64,000 bases of DNA, from positions 39,790,456 through 39,854,455 of the forward strand of contig NC_037094.1 in NCBI RefSeq assembly GCF_002994745.2, in the 5' to 3' direction. The notes under the pieces were generated by a model. That model made no database searches. It saw nothing but the letters and a program-made list of their open reading frames with translations, and was not told the DNA's origin. Within the stretch, counting starts at the first letter, position 1. Every line of letters begins with the position of its first letter. The stretch comes from Rosa chinensis. Lineage: Eukaryota > Streptophyta > Magnoliopsida > Rosales > Rosaceae. Positions 35,001 to 46,560 of the stretch are shown in pieces. Position numbers and translations under genes: made by a program.

Positions 35001-36729
35001 GACTAGTTGAAGGAAATGGAGAAAAATAAAAACTGATACAAAAAAGAGCTGTCTGTGACCTGATAGCTGTGCATATGCTGCTTACAATTGGAAAATGATT
35101 TTGTTGGTGCTAAACCAGTTTCCACCTTCCAAAACCAACTATACCTTTTCAGTAAATTCTACTTTTACTTTTGAGAGCATGCTTGCTAAGTGTCATGATC
35201 CATTCATGGAGAAAGGCCTAAGCAATTTATAATTAGTAGAGTTGATCCAGAATAGTACAACAGATTTAAGTTTTTGGCCTTGCAATAGAATTAAGACAGC
35301 AAGATAATTTAGAAATAAACAGAACTAGGAGAAAAGAGAAAATTGTTTGGGACCCCTTCTCTATACATTGGTACTTTTGCAGAAGTATTGTAACAAGTTA
35401 ATTGGTAACCTGAGAGAATCTTATTATCGCTCATATGCTTGCAGATAAACCACCAATTGAAGAGCTCCATCAGTTTTTGGAATTTCAGCTGCCAAGGCAG
35501 TGGGCTCCAGTTTTCAGTGACCTTCCTCTTGGTCCACAAAGGAAGCATCAAAGCAATACATCTCTTCAGTTTAGCTTAATGGGGCCCAAGCTTTATGTCA
35601 ATACTAGTCTGGTAAGGCCTCGCGATGTCTGCTTCCTTAATTAGAGAAAAAAAAATTGTGTTGCTTCTGACTGTTATTGTCATAAATGTTTTTGTTCATG
35701 GGATAACTTATCATGTTGATGTTTGAAGTTTACGAGTCATATTAAAGGGAAAATATAGACATTCAACCCTTAACTTTGGAAATGTTTTTGTAATGGAAAA
35801 AAAATCTTTGGAAAAGTTTTCTAGTAATACTAGAGACAACCTTTATGACCCTGTTTTCATATTTATGTTCTGTGATTCTGTGAAATGATATGATATCTGT
35901 TTGACTGGTCAGTTTTACATTGCCTTGGTTATGCTACAATAATTCCATGCATGAAGTATAAACTATATCATTATAATTATTCAGGTCCTCTTAAAAATCC
36001 TGCTTTCAGAAAAAATCATTATTTGCCATGGCTTAATGTCAGGTTGATGTAGGAAAGAGGCCAGTGACTGGTCTGCGGCTGTATCTAGAAGGCAAAAGAA
36101 GCAACCGGTTGGCCATCCACTTACAACACCTCTCCTCTCTTCCGAAAATCTTTCAACTCGAAGATGATCCAAACGGAAATTTCCGTTGTGATTCTTATGA
36201 TCGTAAATACTATGAGAAAGTCCGATGGAAGAACTTCTCTCATGTATGCACTGCTCCTGTGGAGTCGGATGAGGATCTTTCAATAGTAACTGGGGCACAG
36301 TTGCAGGTTGAGAATTATGGGATAAAGAATATTCTCTTCTTGAGACTCCGCTTCTCTACTGTTTCCGGAGCTACAATTGTAAAGCGTCCCGAATGGGATG
36401 GGTCACCAGGGTTGGCCCATAAGTCAGGACTCATATCAACACTAATCAGTCATCACTTCACAGCAGTTCAAAGGCCACCTCCACGACCAGCAGATGTCAA
36501 CATAAACTCGGCTGTCTACCCCGGGGGTCCTCCAGTTCCCATCCAAGCGCCAAAGCTGAGGAAATTTGTGGATACAACAGAAATGACAAGGGGGCCACAT
36601 GAAACTCCAGGTTATTGGGTTGTATCTGGGGCAAGACTAGTTGTCGAAAAGGGCAGGATATCCCTCCGTGTGAAGTATTCTTTATTAACTGTAATATTAC
36701 CTGATGAAGAAGAGTTGGAGGAACATTAG
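32087..36729 (+). CDS. MACPF domain-containing protein, At4g24290/NSL1/CAD1 family, seven exons
   Basis: Exons 32087-32350, 32444-32682, 32834-33035, 34421-34489, 34618-34804, 35445-35611 and 36043-36729 give 604 residues; every junction is GT-AG and in phase. The MACPF signature GTHIVVGVKMGG lies about residues 164-175, after FIETF. Conserved plant features follow: SIKCDKGERTRFRSD near the N-terminus, ITSLLNGVPGSGFLSHAINL, then YKPPIEELHQFLEFQLPRQW, and NINSAVYPGGPPVP near the C-terminus. The length fits the family (about 560-610). Plant MACPF proteins such as CAD1 and NSL1 restrain salicylate-linked cell death; pore formation by plant members is not firmly shown. The overall match is closest, from memory, to the At4g24290 type rather than NSL1. 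The start at 32087 gives MALKAA, the usual N-terminus. It looks intact. Confidence 0.93.
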
Positions 36730-37857
36730 CTGATAAGAAAAAGAAAACTAAAATGATATAGGTGTCAAGGACGGGGCGTACGTTATTAGGAATTGATGGG
36801 GTTTCGAAGGTTGTTGTATTACTGTATATTTAATTTATCTCTTATGTGATGAAGTGGAGATTTTGTACCTGGACAAGTTCACAGCATGTGGCATAAAGCT
36901 TGGGCACATTCGGCTTTTGTGGCATTATCAGCTGAGCACACCTAGGATGCGAGTGTTCTAGGCTTTGTTATGATGTCTACTCCAGCATGAATTTTCCCGA
37001 ATAGAAATGTGACTGCTTCCTTCTAGAGATGAAAATGTGATTATGTCGAATGAAAGTCCATTATAATTTAAGATTCTAAATCCATTTGTCCTTTCTCCAT
37101 ATTCATGTTGCAACCTAACAACCATTCACATCATCACAGGATATTTCTAATAATATTGCAGTTAAATTTCTTCATGCAAACATTGTTTCAATCATCCCCT
37201 CCACTTTTTCTTCTTTTCGTTCTTTTGATCCATCTATTCCTAATTTTCTCTGATTTCTTGTAAACAAATTTTGATTGCTACATCGATCTAGTTCCTTCAT
37301 GGAACGGTGGAGTGGAGTCCCTTCTATAGCTCCAGCATACCCACAAGGATCGAAATTTGTGATCCAAAATGTTTATGGAAGATTTGGTGACGGATCCACC
37401 AGTTCGATGTTTATTCGGAAGTGAGATCTACGATATCTGCTTGTTTCTCTGTGGAAGGTTTCCTAGTTGGGGGGGGGGGGGGGGGGGGGGGGGGGTTCCA
37501 TTGCCTTTTATTGGCTCGTTGTTATAATTACTCTACTTGAAGCTAGTTTGTATATGTCGGGCCTTGTGGCTATTTGTTGATGCATTATTTTCACTTTCAT
37601 AAAAAGAAAAAGAAAAAATTACTGATATAGCACCAAAAAAAAAAACATTAGGGGGGGTGGATTTCTAATGAGGACCAATAAAATGAAAACTTCAGGAAAA
37701 CTTTCTAACAAACAGTTATTCTATTCAGAACTGCAAAGCTCCTCACCTGATTTTCATTTTGTTTAACTAGTACATTACCTATTTAAATATATAAATGATA
37801 GTTTCAAACAATGAACAATATATAAAGAACCAATATTATCTACATATTTCTCGTTTG
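36730..37857. other. MACPF downstream region; poly-G tract and repeat fragments
   Basis: After the stop, about 350 bases are probably 3' untranslated. A run of 27 G lies at 37469-37495. 37300-37620 ends in an A-rich tail (ataaaaagaaaaagaaaaa) and may be a short LINE or retro-copy fragment, without a proven target duplication. A fragment of the 31348 MITE family starts near 37665. No gene. Confidence 0.45.
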
Positions 37858-39044
37858 GGTATTTGTTTCGTTGTAGTTGACGTATATTTATGTATCGAGG
37901 TTTAATATGATACATGCATTATGAGAATGCGGTCCCCAAACCCTAGCCGCTGGAGCTCTACGTTTCTTCAATGGCGGTCGTCACTAGCCTCCCTCCAAAG
38001 CCATCTACTGATGGCTCTCCAACACCAATCTTGTGTGGCGACCACCAAACCTAGTCCCAGCATCATCTTTGCTCCTAGTAACAGTGTATCGAACATTGTG
38101 GGTGAGAGGAATGGATGGGCTGATCTGAGAAAACCATCTAATGGAGCGCGAGAATTCTGGATTCGCCCTTGTAGGGCTCGACTCAAACCAAATCATTGTC
38201 TCTATGCCGTTTTCTGGTGACAACGGAGAACTGTGGTGTAGCAAGGGTTGATCACTCTTGATTGGCTACCCAATCCACCTCAAACTCTTGGTGGTAAATG
38301 GCTGAAGGATCGGGGAGGGCTTTTAATTCGATGCTTCTTTGTTTGTCTGCATTTGGAATGGGCTGGTAGCGGTACGAGAGGAAAGAGACAGATGATCAGC
38401 TCTGGCCGATTGTGGGATGCGGCGGAGGATCGATTTTGTCCCCAGAACAAGACGACGACGATTTGTTATTCACGCACCGTGGTGGTCCGTCTCCGATTTG
38501 CAGGTGCGGGGATAAATTCTAGCCGGGATGGAGCAACGAGAATCCTAACTCATCGAATTGGGACGGCGGTGCTCACAGAGGCAGGTGCCGAAGACAAAAC
38601 GGGTTGGAAGCCCAGATGTTTTGGGAGGCCCAAACCTTGTTGGGTGCCCAATTTGTTTTAGGTCTCTAAATCGTTGTGGGTGTCCAGAGTAATATGAAAT
38701 TGGATTTGGACCCTAGTATCGACCAGGCTGACGAGCTCAGGCTCTTTAGGGTTTCGTATTTGGGATCCAGGAGAATGGAGTCTTTATTTTGCTAATCTCT
38801 CTAAATGTCCTAGCCCTACTATGAAGGGCAAGAAAAATTTAAGTTTTGTATTTTGTTTAGAACTTAGCCTATTTACTATTTTATAGTGTGTAGGCTTGAT
38901 TTTGAATAAGTGAGCACTGATTGTCTAATGGGTGGTGCTAGCATACCACGTCCTAAACTTATCCTAGAGTTGGCAAGGGAAGGTATGTATCCGTGTCATT
39001 CTGGTTTGAGATGAATGAATGATTATTTGGATCAAAAAAAAAAA
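37858..39044 (+). mobile_element. 5'-truncated LINE, 1.2 kb
   Basis: It ends in an A tract (39034-39045) and is flanked by a 16-bp duplication ACATATTTCTCGTTTG / ACATACTTCTCGTTTG (37842-37857 and 39045-39060, one mismatch). Long duplications plus a 3' A tail are the marks of target-primed LINE insertion. Open frames at 37921-38661 are short and in different frames; I recognise no RT domain, as expected if only the 3' end was copied. Confidence 0.8.
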
Positions 39045-39418
39045 ACATACTTCTCGTTTGTAAAGTTAAAAGAGAAATTGTATTCACACATATCAATATA
39101 CTTAATATACACCCCGTAATTTTTTTTGTCAAATATTATCATCAAACTTCCTATTATATCCTCATTTTACATTAAAAAAAGATGATAGATTTGAACGAGA
39201 ATGCAAATCTGTGCCAAATCGATAGTCACTTAAGAAGCCTATTTCTTAATCCCAGCTAGTCTCTATCTCATATTGACTCGATGCCCAGCACAGCAAAGCA
39301 GATAATGGTTTCTTTATGTGATTGTGAGATGAAATTATAAAGGAACTAGATATAAATCAACCAAATACACCTTCAAGAAATCTGTCTCTCTCCCTCTTGT
39401 ACTTTGATTGTAGTGCCC
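39045..39418. other. Intergenic
   Basis: AT-rich, no gene or clear repeat seen between the LINE and the next LTR. Confidence 0.5.
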
Positions 39419-40394
39419 CAGAAATTCGTTATTATTTTCCGAGGATTTTCTGAAATTTAATTAGTGGTTATTGGACGATTTCGTGGCTCGTGGATGGAGC
39501 GGAAGTGTTTTGGACGAATTTTTATTCGAAAAATGTGGATTTAGGGGGGGGGGGGGGGGGGGGGTTCAAGGTTGACTTTTGATATGTTAAGATTCTCCAA
39601 AAACTTCATTCACGAAAGTTGTAGAGTGCGTCGATACGAGTTCGTGAATATGTGGAACGTGGAAATCAAAGTTTGTATGAGAAAGTTATGAGCGATTGAA
39701 AATTGGAAAAATACTATAAATATGAGAAAATTCCGGAAATTTGCAAAGAAGGACAGAATTTTCCAAAACCAAAAAACTGACCCTCTCTCTCTCTCCCAAG
39801 CCCAGATTTCTTCCTCTCTGGTTTTCCGGCCATATCTTCCTTAACAGGACCCGCCCCGAATTTCACCCCGAAATCCGAAGTAGTCCTGCGGGGCCCGCCT
39901 TAGAAGAAATTCTACCAAAAATTTGGCAGAACTTCCCCTAAAAATGGACTACCCAAAACCTGTAGAAACACACAAAGCACTTCAAGCAAACCAACCTTAT
40001 ACTCCTGGAGCCACCCTGCTCCCCAAATCACAACATCGTCCAATTCACATAACACAAAACACAACTTGAATAACATTAATCCCACAGGTAATCAGAGCAA
40101 TTCTAATAGAAAGGTAAATAAGGGAAAACCTAATTCAAAGGCAAACGTGGAAGCCGTGCAGTTGACTATGCCTCAACTCCATGTACGCCCGACCTCAACT
40201 AATTTTGCCTGCAAACTGGGCATTTGAAACCGAAGGGCCCGGGGGAAAGTAGACGAAAAACGTTAGCGTGAGTGGACAAAAATAAACAATTTTAAAGGAA
40301 AAGAAATTCATACTTTCCCACATTTATTTCATTAAAAACCGATGCATGCAACAATTAGAAAACACAATTAGCTTTAAATCCGAGGATTTCAAAC

Positions 40395-40750
40395 GATAAA
40401 CCGACTAGCCTTGCTAGTCACAACATTCGAAAAGATATATCGTAAAACTGAAATCTCATTTCTCAAGAAGATAAGACCAGCCCCGCTGATTAAACGGAAA
40501 ATCGGACTAGCCCCGCTAGTCAAGAATATAATGAGTAGGGGAAGATGATAGCCATACGAGTGAGCCTCCCAGGCTCGGGTGATAGCCTCCCAGGCTAAAG
40601 TACTCCCATTACTCCCGTAATATACCCTTACGCCACTATGTGTAGCGATAGGATACTGGGCTTGAGAATTACTATCACAGAGACAGTAACCAGCGCCACA
40701 AAGGCGGAGGGTTTCGGTGATCCCATCACCTCGCCACTAAGGCGGAAGAT
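40395..40750 (-). repeat. Hairpin array in nested LTR
   Basis: Plus-strand inverted pairs: GACTAG-CCTTG-CTAGTC (about 40403), GACTAG-CCCCG-CTAGTC (about 40505), GAGCCT-CCC-AGGCTC (about 40562), TAGCCT-CCC-AGGCTA (about 40583), CGCC-ACAAA-GGCG (about 40694), GGTGAT-CCC-ATCACC (about 40716) and CGCC-ACTAA-GGCG (about 40733). It sits downstream of the exon-like block, as in the other LTRs, but with different loops. Confidence 0.75.
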
Positions 40751-41309
40751 CAATGCTAGCAATGATAATAGTCACCTAAAGTATGGCAACAAAAATCCGA
40801 AAACCAAGTAAATCCATAAATACATAAGGCTTCCCCATCTCTCGTAAAAGAATTTCCAATGACGTGTCCTACACACAAAGATAATCTCAAATTCAAATAA
40901 ATAGGAAGATAATAATAATAAGCATGTTTTCCGTAAACCGAAACAAAACCAATTTCAAAATCATCATCAAGGCATTCCCAATGCCAAAACCAAAGTCGGT
41001 AAATAAATAAGGAATATAACTCCATCGAAATCCCATTTCGATAATCCTTTAAAAGTTTCAAATCGAAATAGATTATAATTAAGGGTATAATTCCGGAAAT
41101 CACCTCGGAAATAAATAATTCGTCAAATAAGATTATAAATCATAATCAACTTCAGAAATAAATCATTATCGAAAGCACTTATATGAGATAAAGCGAAATC
41201 AATCTCTTAGATTAAAATCACACGCTCGAAATGTAAATTGATAAATAAATAGAGCATATTCAAAGAAATAAATGCATGCATCATTTACAAAAAACAAAAG
41301 TCCACTCAC

Positions 41310-41371
41310 AGTACTATTCCGACGATCACGTATACGAGTTCCTTCATCGAGCCAGAGCTTGGTACATCGCC
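41310..41371 (-). other. Exon-like block in nested LTR
   Basis: On the minus strand, acceptor-like atcgtgtacag precedes it and donor gtgagtggac follows. Its length is 62 bases. It shares a CTC(G)G(A)-type core with the other copies. Confidence 0.45.
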
Positions 41372-43269
41372 CTGTACACGATTATATTCTGTAAGCGATA
41401 ATTCGACAATTTAATACGAATCCCATAATCAAACCCTCACCAATCAACTCTCCACTTGTTCTCGGATTCGACAAATTTTACCTCTAATACTAATTCATTA
41501 TCTTAAAGGTTCCAAGTCAGAACCGAGAGATATCCGACGGTTGGATTCTCGTAATTCGATAATAGAAACCCTAAACTTCAAAATTCCTAATTAATTCCAA
41601 GTTTCTCCAAAAATTACCAAACTTCACATACAAGCTCTACACAATTTATAGGATTTAATGGGCTAAAAACCGGAATTAAAACACTGCCCTACACGCCTCC
41701 ACGCGCCACCAACAATGGCATCGCGTGGGCCCCACGCGCCACCGGCAACCACCTCCGATGACCACCAAAATTTGGCAGCACCATCTACTCAACAAACCCA
41801 ACCTCTTTCTCAACTACAACAAGTTTCAATTTTACCTAGAAGAGCTCCAATTTGGCCGGTGAAAAATTTCCAGAAATTCCAAGAACCCTAGAAATTGAAA
41901 TTGTTAATTCGACCTCTACACTGCAAATTGAAATGAAAGACCTAGGGGAAAATGATCTATGTCAAAAACCGAACCTTCGACGCCAGTTTGGTGGCCGGAG
42001 ACTGCCGGAATCGGAAAATATCGGCGTTGACTCAAAACTGCTACAGTGACCGTCCTCTTCTTCTCGTTTCTGCACCTTCCACAGTTAATATTAAGCTACG
42101 AAACGAACCCAGAAATGAAGAGAAGGAAGAGAGCTTTCCAACGACATCTTATACGTCAAAATCCGTCGCCGAATGGAGGAGTTATGGCCGGAAGAAGGTG
42201 ACGAGGTCGGAGAGGAAGAGAGAATCGGGGAGAGAGAAAGGAGAGAGCTCGGTAAGTTTCCGAAAATGGAAACTTACTACAGTAACTCGGCTATTTATAG
42301 AAAATTACCATGAATAGTAACTTTAGTATTTTGGCCATAACTTTCGCATATGAACTCCGATTTTTACGTACCACATATGCACGCGCTCGGTTTAACGTCC
42401 TCTACAAATTTCATGAAGAAAACTTTCTCAAATTTTGATCCGAAAAAAAGGTCAACAATTTAGGGCCACTAAAGCTACCGAAAAAAAAGTAAAGGTAAAA
42501 CAAATTGTCGTTTACTGTCCAAATGACTAGTAAACCGGTGAATTTAGGTTCGGGACGTTATATTCCTCATTCGGCCACTGATTGACGTGAAACAAAGTGG
42601 GGTTTTCTCGTCTCGACATCCTTTACCAGTTTGTAGAAGAAATCGAAGTGAAATGTGAGCTGTAGGTGGAGCTGCAAGGCCGAGAAGTAAGCCTCGTTGG
42701 GGACGAAATCGCCTTCGTCGGAACTGGAGATTCCGGCCACCTTTTCCAGTGATTCTTAGGGGCTTTTGGAGCCCAGAGGACGTGGATGCTTCTCCCAAAG
42801 TGGCTTGGAGCGATTTCACTTGAGGAGGACGAATCGAAGCTTTAAAGTTCTAGGGTTTCAATCGGTCTGATTTGTTCTAAGGTACTTGACATGCTTGTGT
42901 TTAGCAGATTGCGACGGTTTGTGCCTGTCTTGGTTAGCCTGTGAAGACGCAACGGGATTCAGAGGTGAGTGAATCTCACGATATTCGTTATGAGCCTAAT
43001 TACTATATTGTCTTAGAATTATGGGATTAACTGTGACTATAGTGGTATTAGTGGCATTCCTGAGTGGATGATCATGTATATATATATTGCGTGATATATA
43101 TATATATATATGTATGTATTGGTGGAATCTGTGTGATGAGTTGGATGATTACTATCTGTGTGATCATTGGTGAAATTGTGTATTGAGTTGTGATTGTAGA
43201 ATATCATGTGTTGAGATACCATGGGTCTAATATGACTGTCTTAAGTGAGATTTAAGATATGGTAAAGCT

Positions 43270-43650
43270 TGTGTAGGAATATATGTGTGATGAATTGATG
43301 ACATCAGTGTGATGAATGTTTGTGATGATTATCATGTAAAGCTTGTGTAGGGATATCTGTGTGAAAAATCGGTGAAGTCTGCGTGATGATTGCTATCTAT
43401 GTGATGACTAGCAATGAGTCTTTGTGATGATTGCTATCTGTGTGATGATCAGTTGGATGATTGCTATCTGTGTGATGACCGGCGATATCTGTGTGATGAT
43501 CGCTATCTGTGTGATGACCGGCGATATCTGTGTGATAACCGGCGATATTTGTGTGATGATTAGTTGGATGATCGCTATGTGTGATGATCAGTAGGATGAT
43601 GGCTATCTGTGTGATGATCGGTGAAATCTGTGTGATGACAGCTCGGTAGC
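43270..43650 (+). repeat. TGTGATGATCGG-type degenerate tandem repeat
   Basis: The phrases atctgtgtgatgat, gctatctgtgtgatga and cggcgatatctgtg recur about a dozen times with small changes. The spacing is irregular and there are no conserved spacers, so this is an LTR minisatellite and not a CRISPR array. Confidence 0.8.
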
Positions 43651-46032
43651 GGAGTTGAATTGTTATTAAGTTAACAAAGATCGAGAGGACTGCTGTGATA
43701 GTCAGAGCTACCTATGTATGTCAGAGTGTGGGGTTATGATGATTACTATGACTTGTTTTGCTTGTTTTGAATTGTGATTGTCTTGTTTCTTCTTGATTTT
43801 ATTGATTGATGGTTCGATTTGTCTTGGAGACCATAGTGGTGACGATTATGCTCTGTGTGAGGTAGGAAGGTGATTCATTGTTTTCACCTTGATGTCATGT
43901 TGATGACAAAGGCTTTCGGTGGGAAGGAAACGAGTGTGATCCTTGTGATTTGCCGTTGTGCGTCAAGGGATTTCCAAACATTATCTGAGGAGGTTTTGTT
44001 TGACAGGAAATTTGTGTAATGGGATGCTAGGTTGAGGATTTGAGCATGTAGTTTAGTCACGAGTTGACCTACGTAAGCATGTTATGGAAGATTTTGAAAC
44101 AGATGGTTGTAGTTGTGAGTTATGTGCTTATCGTGGTTAGGTTGAGGTGACTTAACGTGAAATTTTAGGTTTTGAGTTGTACATTTTCATGAGAAGTTGA
44201 GCCGAGTTTTCAATAAAATTTCTCAAAAGTGGACCCCACTGGACATCATGAAATTCCAGAACTAGTGTTATTGGTTGGATTCTCCTCTCTCTACAAAAGC
44301 AAATTAATTAATATCAATTTCACAAAACATATCAATCTTTTTTAGGACAAAAACTTTTTCCTTCGTCCGTCGGACGGGCTTGTTTTCAAAAGCCATTATG
44401 ACTGATTGGTTTGGGGTGATGTCCTCAGCTCTAACTCGGATCAAGATGATGGCAAGGAAGTTGGTGGACTTGGGGTTGTAGTGGCGGTTTGTAAGGCCCC
44501 GTACCTTAACATCTTTATGAAGTACGTTTTTATCGGTTTTGACCGAGGAGTTTACTTTTTTTCATTTGTCTGTTATGTCGGAATATTCCTTGAGTACGTC
44601 GTAGGTTATGAAAAATTTAGTTGGTGGATACGCAGTTTGAATCGATCGGAGTTTTTACCGGGGAAGTTGTGATTTAAGTGTTTAAAGGTACTGTTCCTTA
44701 TTAAAATATTGGTTTTTGTTTAAAGAAAAGGGGAAATAGATAATTAAAAGGAGAGAGAGAGAGAGAGAGAGAGTGAATCGGGACAGAGCCCGATTTCCCC
44801 AAACCCTCCCCCTTTCTTTTTCTTCTTCTCCCTGAACCGGAACCCGATTTCCGGCCGATCCTCCGCAGCCGGACCTCGTTGGACTCGCCTCCGGCCACCG
44901 CAGCTTCCTCTCTTCATCCTCTTTCATCTCAGGTACGTGATTTTAGCTGGGTAGCTTCGATTTGATTGATTTTGGGGGAAGATTGCCGATCGGGTTTGAG
45001 AACCTCCGGCTGGGTTTTCGATTTCCGGCGGTCTCCGGGCGGAAATCCTTGTGATTTTGGTTCTCTGTGAAGGGTTGAACACTTCTCCAACCTCCTTGTA
45101 GCTTGATTTGGCCGGAGGAAGTGGTAGGGATGATGAACAATGGTGTTGAACAGTGGCTGTCGGATTTTTCCGATTTTGGGTTGAATTTTCGACCCCTTCT
45201 GCTTAGTTTTAGCTGATATTGCAGGTCTGAAAATTGTTGGGTTTGCTGTGGTGAAGTGTTTAGGCTAGTTGGGTTGGCCGGAGATGGAGTTTGGTGTGAT
45301 GGCGCGTGAAACCATGCGCCGCCACTGGTGGCGGCGTGTTGAGTTGTTATCAGGCTAGTTAACTATCTTGTGAGGGTTGTTGTTGTTGTTGGAAATTGTT
45401 GGCTGTGCAGGTATATTGTTGATTCTTGGCTGGTTTTGGAGGTTGTATTGTTAAATAGCTTGACCGGTTGTAGTGGTTTGTGCGGTGGCGCATCGCCATG
45501 GGCGATGGCGCCTTGGGGCGCCAGCAGCTCTATGAAAGCATCTATTTTGTATGTTTGGAGAAGTTCAATGTATTTTTATGATTTTGATGTTAAGTTGAGC
45601 TTTTGGAAATGTTTGTAATTAGTTATAGTGGTTGGTTTTGGTTAAGTTGGTCATGACAACCGGTATTGTGATTTTGTGGTAGCTACGACTGTGGGAACAT
45701 TCGGAAAATTAAATGGATCAAAGGAAGTTAAGAGCGAACTTGAGGAACTTGAAAGGGAGAATTTATCCTTTATTTATTGGTTAAATTTGTAGCTAGGATA
45801 TTGAAATTTATTGTTGAGAAGTTACAAGTGACTTTTGTAGGCTAAAAAGAAATTAGAGGATGTTGAGAATGTTAGGATTTTTGTTGTCAGATGTTAATTA
45901 TCTAAATTGGAAAGATTCGAAATTGTAGAGGAATTGTTGAGTAACGAGTTACTTAAATTTTCAAGGGAATGAGTTTTAATTCTTTAATGATTTCCTTTGT
46001 GAGGTTAATTTTATTATGCCCAATTATTACAG

Positions 46033-46097
46033 GACGTACTGAGCCCTCGAGCGAGGAGGACACGGGCAGGCAGCAGGATTAACTGCTTGATTTACTA
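46033..46097 (+). other. Exon-like block in LTR copy 2
   Basis: Flanked by acceptor-like attattacag and donor gtgagtggac, 65 bases. It starts with the same GACGTACTGAGCCCTCGAGC as the block at 3176. Confidence 0.5.
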
Positions 46098-46248
46098 GTG
46101 AGTGGACTTTTATTTTGTTTAAATAATGCATGCAGCATGGAAATAAGTTTTCAGTTGGTTTATTATTTGAGAAAATGTGACTCTGTGGAAAGTAAAGGAT
46201 TTAAAAAGAAAGCAGTTGACAAGGAGGCCAGTTTTGGCGCATGCGTAT

Positions 46249-46560
46249 CTTACCTAGTTGGCAGTCCCTTCTAGGTAATAGTCTGGTTGGCAGTCCCTTC
46301 CAGACTACAGCCCGGTTGGCAGTCCCTTCTAGACTACAGCCCGGTTGGCAGTCCCATCCGATGCGTCATCTGGTTGGCAGTCCCTTCCAGATGACATGAG
46401 GTAGTTAGTCGGCAGTCCTGTCTACTACCTGTGGCTAGTTGGCAGTCCCATCTAACCACCGCCTCCTATTTCGGTTGGCAGTCCCATCCAATGCGTCATC
46501 TGGGTGGCAGTCCCTCCCAGATGGCATGAGATGCTTAGGAAGCAGTCCTTCCTAATCATC
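46249..46560 (+). repeat. Array of hairpins sharing a GGCAGTCC loop, LTR copy 2
   Basis: About nine units. Stems include TTACCTAG / CTAGGTAA, AGTCTGG / CCAGACT, CATCTGG / CCAGATG, AGGTAGT / ACTACCT, CATCTGGG / CCCAGATG and TTAGGAAG / CTTCCTAA. The loop phrase ttggcagtcccttc is nearly constant. Compared with copy 1, at least two stems differ on both arms in a pairing-preserving way. Confidence 0.75.

Larger units (their letters stand above)
39842..42562 (-). mobile_element. Nested solo LTR, 2721 bp, mutated TA...TA ends
   Basis: On the minus strand it starts TATAACGTCCCGAACC at 42562 and ends GGCGGGTCCTGTTA at 39842. The flanks are a perfect TTCCT duplication (39837-39841 and 42563-42567). 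Its ends are those of subfamily A with TG changed to TA and CA to TA, consistent with C-to-T decay on either strand. The exon-like block is at 41310-41371 and a hairpin array at 40395-40750. The conserved sites are recognisable but diverged from the copies at 1629 and 44490. Confidence 0.88.
39419..43740 (+). mobile_element. Long LTR (subfamily B copy 2), interrupted by a nested LTR; 3' end uncertain
   Basis: It starts TGTAGTGCCCCAGAAATTCG and is the same family as the minus-strand LTR 17938-20801. It includes a G homopolymer (39544-39564) matching that copy's C run, and cggccatatcttcc, where the nested LTR at 39842 breaks it. It resumes at 42563 with ttcctcattcggcc. A donor-like aggtgagtg lies near 42964, followed by a TGTGATGATCGGC-type tandem array. 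The two copies cannot be aligned by eye beyond about 43700, and I found no target duplication, so the end is approximate. 43740-44290 may belong to it. Confidence 0.7.

Noticed and set aside
32087..36729. MACPF gene as a secreted pore-forming toxin
   Set aside because: No signal peptide, and the sequence is that of the intracellular plant CAD1/NSL1-type family linked to control of cell death.
43270..43650. Regular repeats looking like a CRISPR array
   Set aside because: Units overlap and degrade, spacers are not unique or of fixed length, and this is plant nuclear DNA. It is an LTR minisatellite.
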